Assembly: GCF_030505395.1 (NCBI RefSeq)
Contig: NZ_CP130044.1
Span: forward strand, 1,783,001-1,847,000
Direction of reading: 5' to 3'
Origin: Asticcacaulis sp. ZE23SCel15
GTDB taxonomy: Bacteria > Pseudomonadota > Alphaproteobacteria > Caulobacterales > Caulobacteraceae
DNA: 64,000 nucleotides
A program made the position numbers and the translations under genes. The notes under the pieces were generated by a model. The model was given only the letters and a program-made list of their open reading frames with translations, did not search any database and was not told where the DNA came from. This document shows positions 1 to 9,097 of the stretch, piece after piece; the first letter of the stretch is position 1; each line of letters opens with the position of its first letter.

Positions 1-1
1 G

Positions 2-355
2 GTGGTTGAGCCGAAGCTGGTGGCGGAGCATGTCTTTCCGCCGCGTTCGCCCTATGCCGAAGACGGGGCGTTGGCGGATGCTGGCGCCAAGGTGGCGACC
101 TATCTCGCCAAGGTGACGGTGGCTATCAAACCGGCCAGTGATGGCCCCAATGGTCTGATCCGCAGCGCCATTTGCGCCGAAGTGCGTCAGGGCAAGCTTT
201 ATCTGTTCCTGCCGCCGCTCAGCTATATCGAACATTATCTCGACCTGATCTCAGCGATCGAAGCGGTCGCTACGCACCTGAAAACCCCGGTTATCATCGA
301 AGGCTATGCCCCGCCGCGCGACCACCGCGTCGAGTTCGATGAGCGTGACCCCTGA
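2..355 (+). CDS. DUF2126 / transglutaminase-family protein, upstream fragment (partial, frameshifted)
   Basis: This is the visible start of a reading frame that enters from the left edge. The family (COG4196, transglutaminase-like N-terminus plus the putative amidoligase domain DUF2126) is normally one protein of about 1100 residues; function is not established, and the genes often travel with an alpha-E protein and a circularly permuted ATP-grasp protein. The frame runs through a typical mid-protein stretch (residues reading [11 protein letters not shown], then [11 protein letters not shown]) and stops at 353-355, in the middle of what should be one conserved block. The next block ([14 protein letters not shown]) continues in another frame from about base 339. 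A single extra base near 334-341 would explain the break. This may be a real lesion or a sequencing error; the two parts are listed separately. Confidence 0.75.
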   Translation: MVEPKLVAEHVFPPRSPYAEDGALADAGAKVATYLAKVTVAIKPASDGPNGLIRSAICAEVRQGKLYLFLPPLSYIEHYLDLISAIEAVATHLKTPVIIEGYAPPRDHRVEFDERDP

Positions 356-1670
356 CCCCGGTGTGATCGAGGTCAATATCCAACCCGCCCGCAACTGGGA
401 GGAGCTGAAATTCATTACGAACACGGTCTATGAAGAAGCGCAAACGGCGCGCCTGATTGCCGATAAGTTCATGATCGACGGCAAGCGCGTCGGCACTGGC
501 GGCGGCAACCACATCGTCATGGGCGCGCAAAAGCCTGACGACAGCCCGTTTTTGCGCCGGCCCGATGTGCTGCGCTCGATGATCGCCTTCTGGCAGAACC
601 ACCCGTCGCTGTCCTACCTGTTTTCCGGCCTCTATATTGGCCCAACCTCTCAGGCCCCGCGTATCGACGAAGCCCGTCACGATTCGCTCTATGAGCTTGA
701 AATCGCGTTCAACAGCATCCCCGATGGACCGGGCGCCGGTGACGTCCCGCCGTGGCTGGTGGATCGTCTGCTGCGCAATCTGCTGGTCGATCTGACCGGC
801 AATACCCACCGCGCTGAGTTCTGCATTGATAAGCTCTATAGCCCTGATAGCGATCGTGGCCGTCTGGGTTTGTTGGAAATGCGTGGCTTTGAGATGTCGC
901 CGCATCCGCAGATGAACCTCATTCAGACGCTGCTGATCCGCGCGCTGGTGGCCCTGTTCTGGAAGAGGCCCTATACCTCAAAACTGGTGCGCTGGGGTAC
1001 AATGTTGCATGACAAATACATGCTGGAACACTATGTTCGCGAAGACCTGAATGAGGTGCTTAGCCACCTTAATCAGGCCGGGTTTAAGTTCAACCCCGAC
1101 TGGTTTGTGCCGTTCTTTGACTTCCGCTTCCCGCAGGTCGGGCAGGTGCAGATCGGCGATGTGACACTGGAACTTAGAAACGCGCTGGAGCCGTGGCCGG
1201 TGATGGGCGAAGAACCCTCCGGCGGCGGCACCTCCCGCGGGGTCAATTCCTCCGTCGAGCGCCTGCAGATCGCCCTCAAAGGCGCGGTGTCGTCCCAGCA
1301 TGTCGTCACCTGCAATGGCCGCAGGTTACCGCTCAATCCGACCCGCGATCACCACACTCAGGTCGCCGGTGTTCGCTATAAGGCCTGGGCACCCTATAGC
1401 GCTCTGCATCCCAATTTGCCGATTGATACGCCGCTCAATTTTGACGTGATTGATACGCGGTTGGAACGCTCCATCGGCGGCTGTCGCTATCACGTCATCC
1501 ATCCGGGCGGGCGCAACTATGAGGCCCTGCCGCTCAATGAAAACGAAGCCGAGGGCCGCAGGTTATCGCGTTTTGAGGCCCCGACCCATACGCCGGGTCG
1601 TCTGCGGCCACCGCCGCTGATCCTCAATCCGGAATATCCGGTAACGCTCGACCTGCGCTGGCCGGGATAG
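339..1670 (+). CDS. DUF2126 protein, downstream fragment after frameshift
   Basis: This is the C-terminal part of the DUF2126 putative amidoligase protein. It opens with the family block [14 protein letters not shown] and continues with [36 protein letters not shown] and [21 protein letters not shown], all highly conserved in COG4196 proteins. The frame is open from 306, but residues upstream of the ATG at 339 do not resemble the family, and the 339 ATG overlaps the end of the preceding fragment. There is no convincing ribosome-binding site, so this is more likely the rest of one broken gene than an independent cistron. The C-terminus is intact (ending TLDLRWPG). Substrate and pathway are unknown. 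Confidence 0.75.
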   Translation: MSVTPDPGVIEVNIQPARNWEELKFITNTVYEEAQTARLIADKFMIDGKRVGTGGGNHIVMGAQKPDDSPFLRRPDVLRSMIAFWQNHPSLSYLFSGLYIGPTSQAPRIDEARHDSLYELEIAFNSIPDGPGAGDVPPWLVDRLLRNLLVDLTGNTHRAEFCIDKLYSPDSDRGRLGLLEMRGFEMSPHPQMNLIQTLLIRALVALFWKRPYTSKLVRWGTMLHDKYMLEHYVREDLNEVLSHLNQAGFKFNPDWFVPFFDFRFPQVGQVQIGDVTLELRNALEPWPVMGEEPSGGGTSRGVNSSVERLQIALKGAVSSQHVVTCNGRRLPLNPTRDHHTQVAGVRYKAWAPYSALHPNLPIDTPLNFDVIDTRLERSIGGCRYHVIHPGGRNYEALPLNENEAEGRRLSRFEAPTHTPGRLRPPPLILNPEYPVTLDLRWPG

Positions 1671-1805
1671 GGCATTTGGGGTAATGTCGCGCCTCCGGGT
1701 TCGCGCAGCAGGGGGGGCAGGGTGGCAATTGCAATCCTTGCCGGTATAATCAGTCTCAAGCAAATCGCTAAGATCGTCTTTGAGACTGCGCTGGGGCTTA
1801 CTTAA

Positions 1806-2717
1806 GTGAAGACTAAAAAACGTAAAGCCTCAAAAGGCCTGTGGGCCTGGCTGTTGGTGCCCGTTGCGCTGGCGGCAGGTGCTGCGAGCGTTTATTTTAC
1901 GGCCGGCACCTCTCCCAGTGGCGAAAACGAATGGGTGACCTATGCCCGTGCGCAGGTCATGGGCGATCCGCAGGCTCAGTATATCAAGGCCATAGTTGCC
2001 GATACCGGCAAAGACCGCAACGAAGCCGAGGCCATAAAGTGGTATGAAAAAGCCGCTGCCCAGAGCCATGTCCCGGCCATGATGGGACTAGCCGACATCT
2101 ATGACCGTAAAGGCGACACCGCTAGCCGCACGATTGCTGCCCACTGGTACGGTGAAGCCGCCCGTGGCGGTGATGGCCGTGCTCAGTACCAACTGGCGCA
2201 GTACCACACCCAGAGCCTTGGGGGGCTAAAGCCCGATCCGGCTAAAACCGCCCAGTTGTTACAGCAATCCACCGATGCCGGTTATGGCCCGGCCCTTAAC
2301 CGCTATGCGCAGGAACTAAAATCTCAGGGCAAACTGGCCGAGGCCCTGCCGTGGTTCCAAAAGGCCGCGGCCCGCGGGGATATGGATGCGCTTTATAGCC
2401 TCGGCGAAATCTATGCCGATCCGCTAAACGGTGACCTGGCCAGCCCCATTCGGGCTGTGACCTATTTCGAAGAGGCCGCTAATTTGGGCCACGTTCCGTC
2501 GCAAATCAAATACGCCTATCTGTGTCTGGCGGGGCAGGGCCTGCCGCGTGATCCGGTTGAAGCCTACAAATGGGCTGAGATCGCCAGCCAGACCGCCGAC
2601 AAGGCTCAAAAAGAGGCGGCGTTGGAGGTGCGCGAATACCTGCACACGCGGATTGCTCCAGAGCAGCAGCAAAGTGGTGAAATGCGCGCTCAGGTCTGGC
2701 TCAAAACCCGGAGCTAA
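1806..2717 (+). CDS. Sel1-like repeat protein, membrane anchored
   Basis: A protein of 303 residues starting at GTG 1806. The basic N-terminus (MKTKKRKASKG) precedes one hydrophobic segment at about residues 12-32, so it is probably an inner-membrane-anchored periplasmic protein. The rest is a run of Sel1-type helical repeats, with signatures such as AIKWYEKAAAQSHVPAMMGL, AAHWYGEAARGGDGRAQYQL, ALPWFQKAAARGDMDALYSL and AVTYFEEAANLGHVPSQIKY. Sel1 repeats are protein-interaction scaffolds, used in alphaproteobacteria in envelope, cell-cycle or virulence roles, but no partner is indicated here. It stands alone between the DUF2126 remnant and the chemoreceptor. The start has only a weak upstream GGGG, so the exact N-terminus is uncertain. 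Confidence 0.8.
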   Translation: MKTKKRKASKGLWAWLLVPVALAAGAASVYFTAGTSPSGENEWVTYARAQVMGDPQAQYIKAIVADTGKDRNEAEAIKWYEKAAAQSHVPAMMGLADIYDRKGDTASRTIAAHWYGEAARGGDGRAQYQLAQYHTQSLGGLKPDPAKTAQLLQQSTDAGYGPALNRYAQELKSQGKLAEALPWFQKAAARGDMDALYSLGEIYADPLNGDLASPIRAVTYFEEAANLGHVPSQIKYAYLCLAGQGLPRDPVEAYKWAEIASQTADKAQKEAALEVREYLHTRIAPEQQQSGEMRAQVWLKTRS

Positions 2718-2792
2718 ACTCGCCTGATTTACACAAAATTAGAGTTAATCCGCCATCTTGGCGCGCACGTTTAGCGCTTCAGGGGTATGGAT

Positions 2793-4079
2793 ATGGCGGT
2801 ATTTGGTCTGGCTAAGAAACAACAGGCGCAGGCGTCAGGCGAATTTGAGATGTTGTCTGCGACGCTGGAGGCCCTGACCTCACCGGTGTTTGTGAATGCT
2901 CTGACGCCCGGCGAAGAAGGTCTGGTCTACCTCAATACCGCCTTTGCGCACGGTATCCGCGCCCGCCACAAATCCGACTATCTGGGTAAGCCCGTCGCGT
3001 CCTTTTTTGCCGCCCAGCAGCCCGAAGGCCGCACCGCGCAGGAAATGGCTAAAAATACCGAAGCGGCCATTGCTCGCGACGGCAAGTGGACCGGGCCAAC
3101 CAACTATGTTCGCGAAGACGGCACTATCTTTGAAGTGACCGCTACGGTAACGCTGATGACACTGGCGGGCAAACCCTATGCGGTTGCCCAGTTACAGGAC
3201 ATGAACGCCGCCGAGCAGATCAGCCGCCGCCGGGCTGAGTTCCGCGATCTGGCCGACAGCTTGCACGGCGATGTCGGAGCCAGCGTCGAGGCGATTTCCC
3301 GCGCCACCGATGACCTGTCCGGCATTGTCGCCACCCTGATGCATTCCGCCGAAGAAACCTCACGTCAGTCGCAAAGCGTGGTGTCGATCAACGGTCAGAC
3401 CAACAATAATGTAAACACGGTATCCGACGCGACGCAGGATCTGGCATCCTCGATCGGCGCTATCGGCGAGCAGGTCGGGCGCTCCACCACCATCGCCCGC
3501 GACGCCGTACAACAGGCGGCCAATACCCAGGAAACCGTCAACCGGCTGGTGGCCGCTGCCGAGCGCATCGGCGATGTTATCAAGCTGATCCAGACCATCG
3601 CGTCCCAGACCAACCTTCTGGCGCTCAACGCCACGATTGAGGCCGCACGCGCCGGTGAAGCGGGGCGCGGCTTTGCGGTCGTGGCCTCGGAAGTGAAATC
3701 TCTGGCCCAGCAGACCGCCAAGGCGACCGAGGAAATCTCAGCCCAGATCAGCGATATTCAAGCCGCGACCGGCCAGACCGAATCCGCCATTCGCGCCATT
3801 GCCGAAACTATTGAGCAGATCAATGAAATCTCTAGCGTGATTGCCGATACGGTTGATATGCAGTCCGGGGCGACCCAGCGTATCTCTCAGAACGTCGCTC
3901 TGGCCGCGCAAGGGACCGGCGAAGTCAGCCAGTCGCTGCAGACCGTAGCCGATGTGGCGAAAGAGACGACGATGACCGTGGGGCAGGTGCGCACCAGCAT
4001 CGAAACTGTTTCCGACGAAGCGCTGAACCTGCACGATAAGGTCCGCGCCTTTGTGGAGCGTCTACGCAAAGAGGCGTAA
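2793..4079 (+). CDS. soluble methyl-accepting chemotaxis protein with PAS domain
   Basis: A chemoreceptor without membrane segments. Residues about 15-135 look like a PAS sensor ([19 protein letters not shown], then [18 protein letters not shown]). The second half is the coiled-coil MCP signalling domain with the hairpin-tip consensus [20 protein letters not shown] and [20 protein letters not shown], which binds CheA and CheW. It probably senses an intracellular cue such as redox state or a cofactor. It could also be an FAD- or haem-type Aer2-like PAS; no binding residue is diagnostic. An ATG at 2787 is in frame, but AGGGG at 2781-2785 is correctly spaced only for the ATG at 2793. No other chemotaxis genes lie nearby, so it would depend on che genes elsewhere. 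Confidence 0.9.
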   Translation: MAVFGLAKKQQAQASGEFEMLSATLEALTSPVFVNALTPGEEGLVYLNTAFAHGIRARHKSDYLGKPVASFFAAQQPEGRTAQEMAKNTEAAIARDGKWTGPTNYVREDGTIFEVTATVTLMTLAGKPYAVAQLQDMNAAEQISRRRAEFRDLADSLHGDVGASVEAISRATDDLSGIVATLMHSAEETSRQSQSVVSINGQTNNNVNTVSDATQDLASSIGAIGEQVGRSTTIARDAVQQAANTQETVNRLVAAAERIGDVIKLIQTIASQTNLLALNATIEAARAGEAGRGFAVVASEVKSLAQQTAKATEEISAQISDIQAATGQTESAIRAIAETIEQINEISSVIADTVDMQSGATQRISQNVALAAQGTGEVSQSLQTVADVAKETTMTVGQVRTSIETVSDEALNLHDKVRAFVERLRKEA

Positions 4080-4146
4080 TTTCTGTCCTTAAATTCGACG
4101 CATTCTGTTACAACTCTGCCGATACAATCATCGAGGGAGAGGGACT

Positions 4147-5028
4147 ATGCGTACACTCATTTTAACGGCGTCGCTGATGGTGATGGCGGGCACGGCGGTG
4201 GCCCAGACGGCCCCTGCGGCCAATGCTTATCCATACGATAAGGCGCCGTGGTGGATGAAGGAAAGCGTCATCACCCAGACCGGCTTTGTGCGCACGGAAA
4301 TTGAGGCCAACCGTGCTAATTTCTCCGCCCAGTTCCAGACGGTGGGCAAGACCGCCGAAGAGGCCCAAAACAAAGCTATCGCCCAGACCAAGGCGCTGAA
4401 TGAGGCGCTGAAAAAACTGGGGGCTGATAAGGTGCAGATTTCGACGTCCTTTGCGATGCGCGCCCTCTATGAGCAGTATAAGGATAAAGACGGCAATCGG
4501 ATCGAAAACCAACGCGGCGATAAGATCGACGGCTATCAGGTCAATCTGGGGCTGACCTTGCAGGTGCGCGATATGGCGGTGCTGGAGCGCGCCTATGCGC
4601 TGGTTCTGGCGGCCAATCCGACTTCGACGGCGCCCATTTATTTTAATCTGGAACCGTCCAATGAAACCAAGTCATGGCTGTACTCAGAAGCGGTTAAGGA
4701 CGCCGCCCGCCGCGCTAAATCGGCGGCGGCGGATGCGGGGACGACCCTAGGTAAGGTCAAGGTGATTGATCCGACGGGTAGGGCGTGTGAGACGGATATA
4801 TTAGCGCGGGGTGCGCCGGAAACCTATGATGAAACTCAGGCCATCACCGTTTCAGCCATGAGACAAAACCGAGTCCAATATGAAAGTCCATCGGCTATGA
4901 TGACGGCACCCGCGCCACCTTCACCGGTCGAGGCTTTGGAGGCCAAGGCCGCGCAAAATCCGTTCATTCAGGCGCCGCCGCTTAGCGAACTGACGGCCAA
5001 GGCCTGCGTGGTTTACGGGTTGAACTGA
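4147..5028 (+). CDS. SIMPL domain (DUF541) periplasmic protein
   Basis: A secreted or periplasmic protein of 293 residues with a clear signal peptide (residues 1-19, ending AGTAVAQ) and a good ribosome-binding site (GAGGGAG) just before the ATG. The body matches the SIMPL/DUF541 family, with regular repeats such as NKAIAQTKALNEALKKLGAD and SEAVKDAARRAKSAAADAG, which form oligomeric envelope-stress proteins in other bacteria. The last 70 residues are rich in proline and alanine and hold two cysteines (CETDIL and KACVVYG) that could form a disulfide. It is probably monocistronic. The molecular role of SIMPL proteins in alphaproteobacteria is not established. Confidence 0.85.
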   Translation: MRTLILTASLMVMAGTAVAQTAPAANAYPYDKAPWWMKESVITQTGFVRTEIEANRANFSAQFQTVGKTAEEAQNKAIAQTKALNEALKKLGADKVQISTSFAMRALYEQYKDKDGNRIENQRGDKIDGYQVNLGLTLQVRDMAVLERAYALVLAANPTSTAPIYFNLEPSNETKSWLYSEAVKDAARRAKSAAADAGTTLGKVKVIDPTGRACETDILARGAPETYDETQAITVSAMRQNRVQYESPSAMMTAPAPPSPVEALEAKAAQNPFIQAPPLSELTAKACVVYGLN

Positions 5029-5036
5029 GAAAATTC

Positions 5037-5235
5037 ATACTCCCCCACCGCACTTTGCTTCAGGTTTAGCGAGGTTTTGTCATGTGGGGGAGGTGGCGCG
5101 CCGTAGGCGTGACGGTGGGGGGCTGCTCCACTCTAAATACCTATCAAGCCCCCCTCCGTCTTTTGCTGACGCAAAATCCACCTCCCCCATATGATATATT
5201 GCAACAGTAACTGAAACCGGGTGCGATGGGGGAGT
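5037..5235. repeat. cluster of intergenic inverted repeats
   Basis: The 370-base gap between the SIMPL and patatin genes holds short G-run/C-run motifs in both orientations. CTCCCCCACCG at about 5040 is matched inversely by GACGGTGGGGG near 5110. ATGTGGGGGAGGTGG near 5082 is matched inversely by CACCTCCCCCATATG near 5165. GATGGGGGAGTAT lies near 5225. Together they could fold into alternative stem-loops. The motifs resemble the dispersed palindromic repeats common between genes in Caulobacterales, but copy number elsewhere cannot be seen. No protein-coding signal is convincing in this stretch. Confidence 0.5.
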
Positions 5236-5398
5236 ATAAGAGTTAGCGATACAGGCGCAACCGCTCCAACTAACGGGTCAAGGGGGCTTGCCCCCTTGTT
5301 GAGCGCATGGCGATCAACTTTCGGAGAGGCGGCGGCACAGAGCGTGACCTTTTGCACTGCACACGTTAGGTTCGGGCCTAAGTATAAAGGTGCGTGGC

Positions 5399-6583
5399 AT
5401 GAAAATGGATGCGATTGAGAAACTGTCGGCTCATTATGAGCAGGTGGTGCTGGTGCTGCAAGGCGGCGGGGCGCTGGGGTCGTATCAGGCCGGGGCCTAT
5501 CAGGTGTTGCATGCGCATGGCATTGAGCCGAACTGGATCGCGGGGGTATCGATCGGGGCCATCAATGCGGCGATCATTGCCGGCAATGCGCCGGATGAGC
5601 GCATGGCCAAGCTGACCTCGTTCTGGGAGCAGATATCGACCGCCTTTCCGACCGATGGCCTGAGCAACCTAAATCCGTGGTTCAATACTCAGTTCCGCCA
5701 GATGAGCGGGCTGTGGAGCATGTTTCAGGGCGTGCCGGGCTTCTTTCGACCCAGTGCCCAGACGATGTTTTCGACGCCGTGGCTGCTACCGTCGGAGACC
5801 AGCTTTTATGACGTATCGCCGTTGCGGGATACGTTATTAAGTCATATCGATTTCAAGCGGCTTAATGACGGCGATATCCGCTTAAGCCTTGGTGCGGTGC
5901 ATGTCACCAGCGGTAATTTCGTCTATTTCGACAATCGTGAACGCACCATAACGCCTGAGCATATTATGGCGTCAGGCGCGCTGCCGCCCGGTTTCCCGGC
6001 GGTGATGATCGATGGTGAGGCCTATTGGGACGGCGGAGTGGTGTCGAACACGCCGCTCAGTTATGTGCTGCACGGCGGGGTTGGCGACATGCACGAAGAC
6101 ACGCTGGTGTTTCAGATCGACCTGTTTAACGCGCAAGGGGCGATGCCGGAAACGTTGGATGAAGTCTATGCCCGCATTAAGGATATCACCTATTCCAGCC
6201 GGACGCGCTTGAACACCGACGCGTTCCTGCAAAAATATGTGCTGCGGCAGGCGATCCGCACCCTTTATGAGCACATCCCCGATGATGCCAAAGACTGCGC
6301 GGAGGTCCAGGCCCTGAAAGCACTGGCGTCCGAAGACCGGGTGACGATTGTCCACCTGATCCACCGCGGCACCCAGTGTCAGACCCAATCCAAGGATTAT
6401 GAATTTTCGCGCGTGACCATGCTGGAAAACTGGGCGTCAGGCGTGGCCGATGCGCAAACGGCCATGCGGCATGAGGAATGGCGCACCCCGCCGACGGAAA
6501 AAGACGGGCTGATGGTCTATGACTTCACGCGCGGGGCTAAGCGCAAAGCGAAATCAGGAAAGGCCGTAAAAGCTGAGGTGTAA
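5399..6583 (+). CDS. patatin-like phospholipase with DUF3734 C-terminus
   Basis: A cytoplasmic or membrane-peripheral lipid hydrolase of about 394 residues. The patatin fold is marked by the oxyanion motif GGGALG (residues 22-27), the nucleophile elbow GVSIG with Ser51, and the catalytic Asp211 in DGG, giving the Ser-Asp dyad. The C-terminal part matches the DUF3734 extension found in many bacterial patatins. The frame is open from GTG 5390, but AAAGGTG sits at the right distance for ATG 5399, so that start is chosen. Substrates are probably phospholipid or other acyl esters, possibly storage-granule lipids; the sequence does not decide. It stands alone, with aqpZ 70 bases downstream in the same direction. 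Confidence 0.88.
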   Translation: MKMDAIEKLSAHYEQVVLVLQGGGALGSYQAGAYQVLHAHGIEPNWIAGVSIGAINAAIIAGNAPDERMAKLTSFWEQISTAFPTDGLSNLNPWFNTQFRQMSGLWSMFQGVPGFFRPSAQTMFSTPWLLPSETSFYDVSPLRDTLLSHIDFKRLNDGDIRLSLGAVHVTSGNFVYFDNRERTITPEHIMASGALPPGFPAVMIDGEAYWDGGVVSNTPLSYVLHGGVGDMHEDTLVFQIDLFNAQGAMPETLDEVYARIKDITYSSRTRLNTDAFLQKYVLRQAIRTLYEHIPDDAKDCAEVQALKALASEDRVTIVHLIHRGTQCQTQSKDYEFSRVTMLENWASGVADAQTAMRHEEWRTPPTEKDGLMVYDFTRGAKRKAKSGKAVKAEV

Positions 6584-6656
6584 CGGCGTTACTCAAGGCT
6601 TTATTTTTCTCCCATAGGGTGTATGGTTGCGGGTGATCAATATCCGGGAGGGGATT

Positions 6657-7343
6657 ATGAGTAAGGCATTAGCGGAGTTTATCGGCACGTTTGTGCTGGT
6701 GGTGTTTGGTTGTGGCGCGGTGGTGTTTTCATCAGACGTGGTTGGCGTTCTGGGCATCGCCATTGCCTTTGGTCTGGCGATCGTGGCTATGGCCTACGGC
6801 ATCGGCAGTGTATCAGGCTGCCACGTCAATCCGGCGGTATCGCTGGGGGCGCTGATCGCCGGGCGGATGACGCCGCGCGATTTCGGCATCTATGTCATTG
6901 CCCAGTGCCTGGGGGCCATAGCCGGGGCGGCGTTCCTGGTGGCGGTAGTGTCGGGTAAGCTGGCCGGTTATGACGTCGCGGTTGACGGCCTTGGGCAAAA
7001 CGGCTGGGGCGAAGGTTACGGCGGCGGTTATGGCATGGCGGCCGCGTTTTTGTTTGAAGTGGTGGCGACCTTTATTTTTCTGGTCGTGATTTTGGGCTCA
7101 ACCCATGCCTCTAGCCCTGCCGGTTTTGCAGGCTTAGCCATCGGCTTGACGCTGGCGGCCATTCACATTATCGGTATTCCGGTCACCGGCGTTTCGGTCA
7201 ATCCGGCCCGCAGTTTGGGGCCTGCCGTGTTTGTCGGCGGACAGGCCCTGGCGCAACTGTGGCTGTTTATTGTGGCACCGCTGATCGGGGCGGCGCTGGC
7301 CGGTGGGGTTTACCGCTTCGGATGGTTGCAGTCTAAGCTTTGA
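6657..7343 (+). CDS. aqpZ: aquaporin Z-type water channel
   Basis: An inner-membrane channel of 228 residues with six membrane helices and two half-helices. Both pore motifs are present: CHVNPAVSLG (NPA at residues 58-60) and SVNPARSLGPAVF near residue 187. The histidine and arginine expected in a narrow water-selective filter are present, which favours AqpZ over a glycerol facilitator. The frame is open from 6627, but GGGAGGGG stands immediately before ATG 6657. Its last bases overlap the end of the convergent DoxX gene by 11 nt. It should move water during osmotic shifts; nothing suggests a link to the metal-stress genes that follow. Confidence 0.93.
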   Translation: MSKALAEFIGTFVLVVFGCGAVVFSSDVVGVLGIAIAFGLAIVAMAYGIGSVSGCHVNPAVSLGALIAGRMTPRDFGIYVIAQCLGAIAGAAFLVAVVSGKLAGYDVAVDGLGQNGWGEGYGGGYGMAAAFLFEVVATFIFLVVILGSTHASSPAGFAGLAIGLTLAAIHIIGIPVTGVSVNPARSLGPAVFVGGQALAQLWLFIVAPLIGAALAGGVYRFGWLQSKL

Positions 7344-7803
7344 GGCGCTGTGCGATCAGGTGATCGGCGGACCACTTCCCGCCGCCGTGGATGATCAGGC
7401 CAGTCAGGATAATCGCCCAGAACAGGTGCTGATCGTGCTGCAGATACGTGAACTGGATCACCGCCGTCATGACCAGAAGCGGGATGGCGGCCAAGCGTGT
7501 GCCCAGACCCAGCCAGATAAGTACCGGGCAGATCAGCTCAAACGCCGTCGCGGAAAATGCCGCAAATTCTGGCGGGAGAACCGGCACCTGATATTCATCG
7601 GCAAACAGGGATATCGTGGTGTCGAAATCAGCGATCTTGGTCAGGCCGGAGACGAAAAACACCCAGCCGATCCACAGCCGCGCCAGCAGCCACCACGGCG
7701 CTGATAAAACTTCGGGCAGGGTATATAGACGCGAAAGACGATAGGCGTCATATCTTACGGCAGATGAGGGATTCGAGGGCGCAGGCGCAGGTCGGGTCAG
7801 CAT
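7333..7803 (-). CDS. DoxX family membrane protein of the bufferin locus
   Basis: A membrane protein of 156 residues with about four hydrophobic segments (WLLARLWIGWVFFVSGLTK, then FELICPVLIWLGLGTRLAA, then IPLLVMTAVIQFTYL), fitting the DoxX/DoxD family. DoxX proteins are often encoded in bufferin operons, probably as redox-linked membrane partners, but their exact reaction there is not settled. Here the gene diverges from the sigma factor gene. A perfect GTAACC-N16-CGAA promoter (7839-7864) lies 36 bases upstream of its ATG, which places it in the same regulon as bufA. The ribosome-binding site is weak (GGAACC). Its 3' end overlaps the end of aqpZ. Confidence 0.85.
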   Translation of the reverse strand: MLTRPAPAPSNPSSAVRYDAYRLSRLYTLPEVLSAPWWLLARLWIGWVFFVSGLTKIADFDTTISLFADEYQVPVLPPEFAAFSATAFELICPVLIWLGLGTRLAAIPLLVMTAVIQFTYLQHDQHLFWAIILTGLIIHGGGKWSADHLIAQRLKA

Positions 7804-7838
7804 CGGGGCGGTTCCTTATTGGGGTTGCTGCCATACTA

Positions 7839-7864
7839 TTCGCTGCGCAAAGGGATACGGTTAC
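7839..7864 (-). promoter_or_regulatory. sigma-F-type ECF promoter of the DoxX gene
   Basis: On the minus strand the sequence reads GTAACC (7864-7859), exactly 16 bases, then CGAA (7842-7839). This is the -35/-10 pair known for sigma-F of Caulobacter, and the same pair with the same spacing recurs before bufA. Transcription would start near 7832 and run into the DoxX gene. The -35 box ends three bases before the GTG of the divergent sigma gene. Confidence 0.8.
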
Positions 7865-7867
7865 ACG

Positions 7868-8428
7868 GTGTCTGATACGCCTGCCCGCACTGGTCATGAG
7901 GCCCGCCTGCATCCGCTGTTTGTGGCGGCGTGTGGTGGCGACCGCCGGTGTTATGCCGCTTTGCTTTCTGCCATATCCGACATCGCTCAGGGCTATGTCC
8001 GGCGCAAACTAAGCGCTGATGGCGATGACGTTGTGCAGGAAATCCTGATCTCGGTCCATAAGGGTCTGCATACCTATGACGTGAAGCGCCCCTGCATGCC
8101 GTGGTTGGCGGCGATCATGCACTACCGGCTCAATGACGCTTTGCGGCGCAGGTATCGCGATCAGCGTATGCCCAAGGTGGCGATAGAGGACGTTGAGGCC
8201 TATCTATGCGCCCCTGTAACCGAAAGCATCGATTTAGACGAACACATAGTTGCAGCCATCGCGGAGCTTCCCGAAGGCCAGCAAAAGGTGATCACCGGCA
8301 TGTATGTCAAGGACATGTCGGTGGCCGACGTCAGTAAGGCATTGGGTATGAGTATTTCCGCCGTCAAGGTTACGGCCCACCGGGCCTATAAACGCCTCAG
8401 AGATAAGCTTAAGGAGGGCGGATCATGA
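7868..8428 (+). CDS. sigF: ECF RNA polymerase sigma factor, SigF type
   Basis: An extracytoplasmic-function sigma factor of 186 residues. Region 2 includes DDVVQEILISVHKGLHTYD and MPWLAAIMHYRLNDALRRR. Region 4 is a helix-turn-helix ending VSKALGMSISAVKVTAHRAYKRLR. The next gene, overlapping by ATGA, is its NrsF-type membrane anti-sigma factor. In Caulobacter the SigF/NrsF pair responds to chromate, cadmium and other metal or redox stress and drives small regulons containing DUF2282, DUF692, DUF2063 and DoxX genes, the same set as here. The start is GTG 7868, with no strong ribosome-binding site. No GTAACC/CGAA box is seen for this gene itself, so autoregulation is not evident. Confidence 0.88.
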   Translation: MSDTPARTGHEARLHPLFVAACGGDRRCYAALLSAISDIAQGYVRRKLSADGDDVVQEILISVHKGLHTYDVKRPCMPWLAAIMHYRLNDALRRRYRDQRMPKVAIEDVEAYLCAPVTESIDLDEHIVAAIAELPEGQQKVITGMYVKDMSVADVSKALGMSISAVKVTAHRAYKRLRDKLKEGGS

Positions 8429-9057
8429 GCATCGAGACCCTCATTACGCAACTCTCAGACAAAGACCGGCCCGTTCGTTATGTGCCGTTTCTTCGGGTGT
8501 GCGCCGAATGGATGGCGGTGACGGCGATCAGTTTTGGCGTGCTGACGCTGATCTATGGCTTTCGGGCTGATCTGGGCGCGCGGCTGGGAGAGCCGTTGTT
8601 TTTGGCGGAACTCGCCATGAATTTGAGTCTGGTGATCGCCGCCGGTGTGACCGCAACGGCGGCGGCCTATCCTGACCGGGCGGGAATCAAAGGCTGGCGC
8701 TATCTGTTTATTGTGCCCCTTGGGCTCTATGCGGGGGTGTTTGCGGCGGCGGCCTCAGCCACGCCTGATCTGGCGGTGGCGGTGTTTCATAAACACGGCT
8801 TTCACTGCCTGTTGTGCATTGTTATTTTTGCGATTATTCCGGCGGCCTGGATGCTGTTTAGGTTACGCAGGCTGATGGTGGTTAAGCCCATGCGGGCGGC
8901 GGGGCTTAGCCTGATTATGGCGCTGGCTGCGGGGGGCTTAGGTATCCGGCTGGTCGATGCCGAGCCTTTGTCGGTAGGTCTCCTGATTTGGCATTACCTG
9001 CCCATGCTGATGCTGTCGGGGGGCGCATTGTTACTGGGGCGAAAAATATTTCGGTGA
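8425..9057 (+). CDS. nrsF: NrsF-family (DUF1109) membrane anti-sigma factor
   Basis: An inner-membrane protein of 210 residues with six predicted hydrophobic helices, matching the DUF1109/NrsF family that holds SigF inactive at the membrane until metal or oxidative stress. Translation is coupled to the sigma gene by an ATGA overlap. Cysteines lie at residues 26, 128 and 131. Cys131 corresponds to one of the two cysteines reported as important in Caulobacter NrsF. The second (about position 181, usually in an HCPEDS-like motif) appears replaced, since this protein reads LVDAEPLS there. The signal could therefore be sensed differently, for example through the Cys128/Cys131 pair. Confidence 0.85.
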   Translation: MSIETLITQLSDKDRPVRYVPFLRVCAEWMAVTAISFGVLTLIYGFRADLGARLGEPLFLAELAMNLSLVIAAGVTATAAAYPDRAGIKGWRYLFIVPLGLYAGVFAAAASATPDLAVAVFHKHGFHCLLCIVIFAIIPAAWMLFRLRRLMVVKPMRAAGLSLIMALAAGGLGIRLVDAEPLSVGLLIWHYLPMLMLSGGALLLGRKIFR

Positions 9058-9061
9058 TAGT

Positions 9062-9087
9062 GTAACCGCGGGCAAAGACGGGGCGAA
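9062..9087 (+). promoter_or_regulatory. sigma-F-type ECF promoter of bufA
   Basis: GTAACC at 9062-9067 is followed by exactly 16 bases and CGAA at 9084-9087, the same architecture as the promoter of the divergent DoxX gene. Transcription would begin near 9094, leaving an untranslated leader of roughly 105 bases before the bufA ATG. It starts five bases after the nrsF stop codon, so bufA-bufB-bufC can be induced independently of read-through from sigF-nrsF. Confidence 0.85.
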
Positions 9088-9097
9088 CCCTTTGAGT

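Noticed and set aside
5221..5418. Plus-strand frame of 65 codons ahead of the patatin gene
   Set aside because: It lies in the inverted-repeat region, ends inside the patatin gene and lacks any signal of coding.
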